Origin: Nitrososphaerota archaeon | GTDB taxonomy: Archaea > Thermoproteota > Bathyarchaeia > Bathyarchaeales > Bathycorpusculaceae | Assembly (NCBI GenBank): GCA_031282985.1 | Contig: JAITCR010000097.1 | Location: 1-7,577, forward strand | Direction of reading: 5' to 3' | Length of the DNA stretch: 7,577 nucleotides | In this document: one piece after another, positions 1 to 4,362 of the stretch | Layout: the number at the start of each line of letters is the position of its first letter | Position numbering within the stretch: the first letter of the stretch is position 1 | The notes under the pieces: model-generated | What the model saw: only the letters and a program-made list of their open reading frames with translations | Told to the model about the DNA's origin: nothing | The model's database searches: none | Made by a program: the position numbers and the translations under genes

Positions 1-120
1 AAGCGTTTTAAGATCGTATCTGACCGTTATTGTAATTGTAGAAAACGTTTCAGCTTAAGGTTCAACGTGATATGCGGCATCTGTAACTTCGAAAAAATGA
101 CAGTTTCGCAAGAGGTCTAA
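1..120 (+). pseudogene. C-terminal fragment of an IS5-like transposase
   Basis: The first forward frame is open from the window edge to a TAA at 118-120 and encodes 39 residues. The segment SDRYCNCRKRFSLRFNVICG followed by ICNFE closely resembles the very end of IS5-type DDE transposases, where a basic stretch of the form YRNRRKRFGLRFNLIAGIYN is typical. Two arginines of that usual stretch read as cysteine here (C31 and C37 codons, TGT). This looks like C-to-T decay of CGT codons and suggests an inactive copy. The upstream part lies outside the window, so it is unknown whether the rest of the gene is intact. Its end overlaps the tail of the IS1-like remnant on the other strand. Family assignment is from memory of the motif. 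Confidence 0.55.
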
Positions 121-809
121 TGTTGTTGCGTTGAATGTGTCGTTGACCCAAAACTTTGCATACAAAGACATGGTCAAATCAACCATTGTGATGAACGGGA
201 AACAACACAAGTCTTTCTGCGAAACCGCACAAACCAATGACATTGTCTAAAATTATCCCTCTCCACCCATACGTCTCAGCTTTAGTCTGAATCAACAAAA
301 CTTTGGAAATAAGTTCTGCACAAGCTTCCAATGATCAGCAAAACACACAACTACATTCCATCGATAAAACCTATCCAGCATCCGCTGAAAAGTTTGGCTA
401 TCGCGATTCCCACATTCCCGATCAAGGCGCCTGTGGATGGAGTGACAATATGCTTTCCAAATCCAAAGCTTGTTTTTTCCTCTGCAAATAATGATGCCAA
501 ACCTCATCCAGCTCTATCACTACTGCAGTGGTGGCATTGTTTTGGGGTTTGGTTTTTCATAGTTCTCAAGGGTGTATTGTCTGACCCATTTTAAAACGGC
601 AGAGCGGTTACATGTATTAGTCGTGCTATTGTGCGCAAGGATAAGCCGTTGATGTATGGGAGTATGGCGGTTAGTTTTTTGGTTTGGGTTTTTTCGTGGT
701 GTCTTGTGGGTACGAATTGTCTGCCACACCCTTTATACCTATAACGCTGCTCGCCTTTAACAAAACCCGACTTGAGAACGCTTTCACTGCCACACTTTGT
801 ACAAAACAT
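106..809 (-). pseudogene. IS1-family transposase, multiply frameshifted remnant
   Basis: Reading the minus strand and changing frame recovers a nearly full IS1-type transposase. It starts at ATG 809-807 with an InsA-like zinc ribbon (FCTKCGSES, then YRYKGCGRQF). A helix-turn-helix-like segment follows (LSLRTIARLIHV, continuing NRSAVLKWVRQY after a shift near 609). The catalytic part has VVIELDEVWHHYL (about 523-485, first acidic residue), KNKLWIWKAYC, a DRECGNRD segment corresponding to the second acidic site, and FADHWKLVQNLFP. After further shifts come LIQTKAETY (about 292-269) and the C-terminal signature MVDLTMSLYAKF (from 186). Frame breaks lie near 609, 523, 475, 298 and 245, so no functional protein can be made. 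The first cysteine of the second zinc knuckle is tyrosine (residue 25). Convincing terminal inverted repeats were not found. Confidence 0.85.
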
Positions 810-843
810 AACAAAACCGGCACCTACACCACACCCAACATAA

Positions 844-1114
844 AAACGTTACTTAGTTAACACTCTCATAATTCCTAAGAAGAAATTACGCAGAATTAAA
901 GCATGGCGAGATATTTTAGGACGGATTGTGGAGTCTTCGGTTTCTTTTTTGAAGCAGTACTTTAAGCGTAATTTTTCTGAATGTGGTTTCTCTGCCGATA
1001 AAGGCAGATTCAGCAGTATTATTAAACAAAGACAAGGGTGATCGTCAACAAAACGCACTTTTCTCAAACACCCTATTTCACAATATCTTTACAGTCAAAA
1101 CCAACCCACAATAG
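844..1114 (+). pseudogene. C-terminal remnant of a DDE-type transposase, one frameshift
   Basis: A forward frame open from 844 reads KKKLRRIKAWRDILGRIVES, then SVSFLKQYFKRN and ECGFSADKGRFSSIIKQRQG, and stops at TGA 1039-1041. Shifting by one base at about 1039 continues DRQQNALFSNTLFHNIF to a TAG at 1112-1114. The pattern of a basic segment, FSADKxRF, KQRxxDR and finally ALxxxxLxHNIF is that of the C-terminal end of archaeal DDE transposases, as I recall them from Methanosarcina-type elements. The upstream catalytic region is absent, and the IS1-like remnant begins on the other strand about 35 bp to the left. The exact IS family is not certain. The alternative, a short unrelated gene, is less likely because the frameshift-restored reading continues the family pattern. 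Confidence 0.5.
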
Positions 1115-1400
1115 TTTTGTCTCAATGCCGTTGGAGGCGGTGGATACGTTGATTTCGCTTTTGTTACCTGTTGGGTAGGTGTTTTTTGTAACTTATGTGG
1201 GTAGTTGTGTGGGAGGTTGGGGTTTTGTTGTGTAGAACTGGCCAGTTTTTGGATGCGTTTTTGGTATGTTGGTATTGTGGTGGTGTTTTTTGTAAATTTT
1301 GCTTTTGTTTAAGTGTTTAGTAAGGTGTAGGATTCTAAGAAGTATAGTGTAGTCGTATGTTTCCGTGGAAAAGTTGCGTTAAGAGAGCTTTTAGGTAGGC
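1115..1400. other. Gene-free G/T-rich intergenic stretch
   Basis: No convincing gene is seen. The plus strand is strongly enriched in G and T, with few C, between about 1120 and 1330. It contains a 14-base direct repeat, GGTGTTTTTTGTAA, at 1178-1191 and 1282-1295. On the minus strand a short open stretch from about 1190 to 1068 encodes a coherent-looking peptide containing INVSTASNGIETKLLWVG, which I do not recognise. Given the transposase remnants just upstream, this is probably decayed mobile-element or former coding DNA. Confidence 0.5.
1178..1295 (+). repeat. 14-bp direct repeat pair (1178-1191 and 1282-1295)
   Basis: The sequence GGTGTTTTTTGTAA occurs exactly twice, 104 bp apart start to start, inside the G/T-rich gene-free stretch. 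Base composition makes chance repeats more likely here, so biological meaning is doubtful. Confidence 0.4.
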
Positions 1401-1411
1401 TAAAATATAAA
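1401..1411 (+). promoter_or_regulatory. Candidate archaeal TATA box for the structured RNA
   Basis: TAAAATATAAA resembles an archaeal box A. At the usual spacing of about 25 nt the start would fall near 1430-1433, just before the first stem-loop at 1436. No clear BRE can be asserted. Confidence 0.4.
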
Positions 1412-1429
1412 AACTGCCAGAGCATAGCA

Positions 1430-1527
1430 TCGTTACCGAATCCCTCGCGAGATTAGGTGTGATCCTGTTCGAAACGTGTATCTTGCATAGGTGGGAAGGC
1501 TGTTAGAACAGGAATCACATATTTTTT
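1430..1527 (+). ncRNA. Candidate structured small RNA with two abutting hairpins
   Basis: Two stem-loops are directly adjacent. Hairpin 1 (1436-1457) pairs CC with GG and AATC with GATT around a TCGC loop, with a G-A mismatch between the two runs. Hairpin 2 (1458-1519) pairs TGTGAT with ATCACA and CCTGTTC with GAACAGG, giving 13 bp with one bulged A at 1513 and a 35-nt apical region. A T6 tract at 1522-1527 follows immediately, as at archaeal intrinsic 3' ends, and a TATA-like box lies about 25-30 bp before hairpin 1. The predicted transcript is about 95-100 nt. It matches no RNA family I can recognise: it lacks the conserved elements of SRP RNA, RNase P RNA, tRNA or 5S rRNA, and the ACA near its 3' end is buried in the stem. 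It could be a stand-alone sRNA or a leader element for the LarA-like gene that starts 88 nt later. Confidence 0.45.
1522..1527 (+). terminator. T6 tract after the 13-bp stem
   Basis: Six thymines follow the closing stem ending at 1519. This fits archaeal poly-T termination and could mark the 3' end of the candidate RNA, or attenuate transcription into the LarA-like gene. Confidence 0.4.
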
Positions 1528-1560
1528 AACCTAAAATTAAGTTTGTCGTCACGAAAAAGA

Positions 1561-1570
1561 TAATATTAAA
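1561..1570 (+). promoter_or_regulatory. Candidate TATA box of the LarA-like gene
   Basis: TAATATTAAA would place the transcription start near 1590. That lies downstream of the possible GTG at 1585 and upstream of the ATG at 1615, so it favours the ATG as the start codon. Confidence 0.4.
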
Positions 1571-1614
1571 CAGTCAGCTCTACTGTGAATGTTATAGTAA
1601 TTTGTGTGATTGCA

Positions 1615-2913
1615 ATGGTAGATGTTTGGCTTCCTTACGGAAAAACGGATGTTTGTGTTCGAGTACCCGCGCGTAACCTGTTAGGCTCAATTACTCCAAC
1701 TCAAAAGTCTGGTGTGTCTGATCTTAAAGCAGAAACTGATCGCGCCCTTAAAGAGCCTATAGGAGCTAGACAGTTAAATGAAATTGCCAAACCAGAAAGC
1801 AAAGTAGCTATAATCATTGATAATGTTGCTGCATGTAGAGATTTAAATGAAGTTATGTTATTGTCTGTGTTTGCTGAATTAAATGCTGCAGGTGTAAAGG
1901 ATGAGAATGTAACAGTTATTTTTGGTTGTGATAATAATAGTAATAAAGATGTGGTTAAATCTGGAGAAAATGTTGCGTTTTTTGGAGAAGAAGTTTTAAA
2001 ACGTGTTAGAGTAGTTAGTTATAATAATCTAAAAGCGCAAGATTTCGTTTATGTTGGTACCACGAAATTGCATGGGAACAAAGTTTTTCTTAATCGTGTT
2101 TTTGCTGAAGCTAATGTTAAGATTTTGTTGGGTGAGGTGAATTTGCATTATTGCGCAGGTTATGGTGGAGGAAGAAAAAGTGTTATATCAAACGTTTGTG
2201 GCGTTGAGACATTTCAACATAACAGTGTTATGATGCTTAACAGTGCTGCTCAGGTAGGTGTTCTAGAAGGTAATCCTGTTCATGAAGATATGACTGAAGT
2301 TGCACGCATAGCAAAAGTAGACTTTATTGTTAATGTTGTTAGAAATGGTAAAGGTGAGCTTGTAAAAGCGTTTGCTGGTGATCTGGAAGCTGCGTTTTTG
2401 GAGGCGGTTAAGCTTGTAGATGAGATATATAAGGTTAAAGTTGATCGCCGAGCGGATATTGTTATTGTGAGTGCAGGCGGGAATTTGGCGGATGTGAGTT
2501 TGGATCAAGCTTGTAAGGCGATAGATAATGTTTTAGATGTTGTTAAGCGTGGTGGCGTAATAATTTTGGTTGCGGAATGTTCTAAGGGTCATGGAAATCA
2601 AGTATTTTATGATTGGATGTCTAGGTTAACTGATTTAAAGACTCTTGAACGAGATGTTAAGCGTAATTTTGCAGTAGGTGGTTATAAAGCGTACTACCTG
2701 TTAAAGGTTCTTCAGAATCACCCTGTTATTTTGGTGTCTTCATTGCCGGATTATTACACAATTAATGTGTTTAGGTTAAAAACTGCAAGGGCAGTTAATG
2801 ATGCGTTAACTGAAGCTTTCAAGTTGGCGGGGTCGGCTTCAAGAGTGTGGACTATACCTTTGGGAAACTATACTTTGCCTGAGTATAAGGCACCAGAGGA
2901 AGAAAAAACTTGA
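1615..2913 (+). CDS. LarA-like (DUF2088, nickel-pincer racemase family) protein with altered active site
   Basis: The 432-residue product has the length and architecture of the LarA lactate racemase superfamily. It starts with the typical VDVWLPYGK strand, followed by the N-terminal DUF2088 domain and a C-terminal domain with VLEGNPVHEDM, DFIVNVVRN and DIVIVSAGG. ATG 1615 is preferred over the in-frame GTG at 1585 because homologues begin at this strand and GTGAT (1606-1610) lies just upstream. Characterised LarA uses a nickel-pincer nucleotide bound to K184 with H200 on the metal, H108 and H174 as acid-base residues, and R75 binding substrate. Here the equivalents H178, K188 and H202 are present (LHYCAGYGGGRKS, TFQHN). 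The TRP motif reads AAC (72-74) and the GTHR motif reads DNNS (106-109), so the H108 and R75 equivalents appear lost. It may act on another substrate or be a non-racemase member. No larB, larC or larE cofactor genes are in the window. Confidence 0.85.
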   Translation: MVDVWLPYGKTDVCVRVPARNLLGSITPTQKSGVSDLKAETDRALKEPIGARQLNEIAKPESKVAIIIDNVAACRDLNEVMLLSVFAELNAAGVKDENVTVIFGCDNNSNKDVVKSGENVAFFGEEVLKRVRVVSYNNLKAQDFVYVGTTKLHGNKVFLNRVFAEANVKILLGEVNLHYCAGYGGGRKSVISNVCGVETFQHNSVMMLNSAAQVGVLEGNPVHEDMTEVARIAKVDFIVNVVRNGKGELVKAFAGDLEAAFLEAVKLVDEIYKVKVDRRADIVIVSAGGNLADVSLDQACKAIDNVLDVVKRGGVIILVAECSKGHGNQVFYDWMSRLTDLKTLERDVKRNFAVGGYKAYYLLKVLQNHPVILVSSLPDYYTINVFRLKTARAVNDALTEAFKLAGSASRVWTIPLGNYTLPEYKAPEEEKT

Positions 2914-2968
2914 TGTTAGTTGTGATGTTGAGCAAGGAAAGACTTTCGTAAAGAGCGCAACCCTTAAG

Positions 2969-2976
2969 TTTATTAT
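2969..2976 (+). promoter_or_regulatory. Candidate TATA box of the acetyltransferase gene
   Basis: TTTATTAT lies about 26-33 bp before the ATG at 3002, which would give an almost leaderless mRNA. Only a weak AAGG (2991-2994) precedes the start. The 88-bp gap after the LarA-like stop shows no T-run terminator, so read-through from that gene is also possible. Confidence 0.3.
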
Positions 2977-3001
2977 TTGAGCACGTAATGAAGGCGACAA
3001 A

Positions 3002-3481
3002 ATGGCAGCATCCTATAGTGTACGAAAATTTGTTCCAAACGATTTGCAGTCTGTAATGCAAATTAATCGTGTGTGTTTACCTGAGAATTATACTGACTTT
3101 TTTTTTATTGATCTACATCAGCGTTATCCGGAAGCGTTTATTGTTGCAGAAGAGAACAGTAAATTTATGGGGTATATAATGTGTAGAATTGAAGTAGGTT
3201 TGTCTAACCTTGGTCTTGGTGGTTTAACACGTAAAGGGCATATAGTTTCTATAGCAGTTATGCCGCATGTAAGACGTAGAGGGGTAGCTCAAGCAATTAT
3301 AAATAGGGCTCTTGAGGGTATGAAGTATTATAAGGCAAAGCAGGCTTTTCTTGAAGTTAGAGTAACTAATGAACCGGCAATTTCACTCTACAAAAAATTA
3401 GGTTTCGAAATTAGTCGAACCATCAACGGATACTACTCTGACGGTGAAGATGCCTACGTAATGACCAAAAAAATAGTTTAA
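3002..3481 (+). CDS. rimI: Archaeal N-terminal (ribosomal protein alanine-type) acetyltransferase, Ard1/RimI-like
   Basis: This 159-residue single-domain GNAT protein transfers acetyl from acetyl-CoA to protein N-termini in the cytoplasm. It matches the Sulfolobus Ard1-type Nat closely: INRVCLPENY (21-30), VAEENSKFMGYIMCRIE (48-64), RKGHIVSIAVMP (78-89), the acetyl-CoA loop VRRRGVA (90-96), LEVRVTNEPAISLYKKLGF (117-135) and the terminal GYYSDGEDAYVM (143-154). These cover the four GNAT motifs, and length and both ends are normal. Archaeal members have a broad NatA/NatE-like specificity. The gene lies 88 bp after the LarA-like gene on the same strand and converges on the glycosylase gene. Its TAA shares bases 3479-3480 with that gene's stop. 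The symbol follows common annotation practice; ard1 would serve equally well. Confidence 0.93.
   Translation: MAASYSVRKFVPNDLQSVMQINRVCLPENYTDFFFIDLHQRYPEAFIVAEENSKFMGYIMCRIEVGLSNLGLGGLTRKGHIVSIAVMPHVRRRGVAQAIINRALEGMKYYKAKQAFLEVRVTNEPAISLYKKLGFEISRTINGYYSDGEDAYVMTKKIV
3467..3473 (-). terminator. T7 run (minus strand) after the glycosylase stop
   Basis: On the minus strand seven thymines lie 5 nt beyond the stop codon. On the plus strand they are the AAA codons near the end of the acetyltransferase gene. They could terminate the EF-2/glycosylase operon transcript. Confidence 0.35.
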
Positions 3482-4362
3482 CTACCCATTTGTTTTTTGC
3501 TTCTCTCATAATGATAAAGGTATTCTTGTGCATATCCTGCATAATCCCCGAAATAGTTCTGAGCAAACAGGCAAAGTTTTTCATACTCTCCATTGCTTAA
3601 TGAATCATGTCTTCGAAGTTTTTCTACAAAGCCTTGAGACAACTGGTCAGCATAATAATTAAGTAATATACGTTTAATCCAGATATCTACGGGGAAAGCC
3701 TTCATTTTTTCCAATGAAAACAAGAGTACACAATCTGCAACTTTTAAACCTACTCCGGGAAACTCAAAAAGCCGTTTTTTTGCCTCAACATACGACAAAT
3801 GCTTAAAACACTCCAAATCTATTTGTTCATCATAAACCCTCTTGGCTGTTGCTTGAACATATTTTGCTCTATAACCTAAACCACATCCTTCTAAATTCTG
3901 CACACTTGTCCTTGCAAGTTTCTCAACTGAGGGAAATAACCAAAAGTTTCGGTCATCAAAACACTTTTTTTCTCCATGGGTCTGAGATATTTTGAAAAGT
4001 GTTTGTTCAATTGCAGCTATATTTTTGTAAGTGGCGCAGATGAAGCTGATTAAACATTCCCAAGGGTTCTGACGAATAAGACGTAAACCTTTGAACTGCT
4101 CTAATGCAGCTGCTATATATGAGTCTTTATTTACAGTCTGCTCTATTTCTGTTAAATTATCCTTTAATCCAAAGAATGTTGTAACAAAATCTGTGTTTAT
4201 GCCTTCAAATTCTAAACAGTTGCTGTTGTTAATTTGGCGGATTTTGAAAATTTTATCTTCTGAAATACAATACCACCAGTTGTCTTGTTTTTTGCATCGA
4301 AATATTTGACCACAGCAAAGTGAGAGGTTTAAGTCAAATGGTACATCAAGTTCAAGTTTCAT
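3478..4362 (-). CDS. ogg: 8-oxoguanine DNA glycosylase/AP lyase, OGG1-like (HhH-GPD)
   Basis: The 294-residue enzyme would excise 8-oxoguanine from DNA in base excision repair and nick the strand by beta-elimination. The N-terminal domain has CCGQIFRC (16-23), matching the SGQSFRW segment of OGG1. The HhH-GPD core has SFICATYKNI (106-115), GLGYRAKYV (161-169), hairpin FPGVGLKVADCVLLFSL (201-217) and FPVDIWIKRIL (223-233). Catalytic K207 and C211 match human K249 and C253, and D226 matches D268, all at the same offset. The Y203/R204 pair is kept as Y164/R165, but the positions of human N149 and R154, which read the cytosine opposite the lesion, appear to be Y112 and A117. The start overlaps the EF-2 end by 11 nt, and a strong AGGAG (plus-strand 4372-4376) lies inside the EF-2 gene, so translation is probably coupled. 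Confidence 0.9.
   Translation of the reverse strand: MKLELDVPFDLNLSLCCGQIFRCKKQDNWWYCISEDKIFKIRQINNSNCLEFEGINTDFVTTFFGLKDNLTEIEQTVNKDSYIAAALEQFKGLRLIRQNPWECLISFICATYKNIAAIEQTLFKISQTHGEKKCFDDRNFWLFPSVEKLARTSVQNLEGCGLGYRAKYVQATAKRVYDEQIDLECFKHLSYVEAKKRLFEFPGVGLKVADCVLLFSLEKMKAFPVDIWIKRILLNYYADQLSQGFVEKLRRHDSLSNGEYEKLCLFAQNYFGDYAGYAQEYLYHYERSKKQMGS
3493..3498 (+). terminator. T6 run after the acetyltransferase stop
   Basis: TTTTTT begins 12 nt after the stop codon and lies inside the end of the oppositely oriented glycosylase gene. It is a plausible archaeal poly-T terminator for the plus-strand transcript. Confidence 0.35.

Noticed and set aside
105..845. Terminal inverted repeats of the IS1-like element (ATGTTG near 120-125 and, inverted, near 837-842)
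   Set aside because: Only six bases match exactly before similarity ends, which is too weak to call ends or target duplications.
849..1067. 72-codon minus-strand frame over the third transposase remnant
   Set aside because: The plus-strand reading has transposase-like motifs; the minus reading looks like antisense noise.
1463..1479. T-loop-like GTTCGAAAC suggesting a tRNA within the candidate RNA
   Set aside because: Only three of five T-stem pairs form (positions 1463-1467 with 1475-1479), and no matching acceptor, D or anticodon arms could be assembled around it. The bases also belong to the longer 13-bp stem.
1485..1520. Cobalamin riboswitch-like pieces (GGGAA, AATCAC)
   Set aside because: The conserved downstream core is absent: the sequence runs directly into a T6 tract, and the spacing does not fit.
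1458..1522. H/ACA guide RNA, because ACA lies at 1517-1519 after a hairpin
   Set aside because: The ACA is paired inside the stem, no K-turn was seen, and the stem is too long without a clear pseudouridylation pocket.
1585..1614. GTG at 1585 as start of the LarA-like gene
   Set aside because: Family members begin at the strand starting with M at 1615, the predicted transcription start lies after 1585, and GTGAT precedes the ATG.
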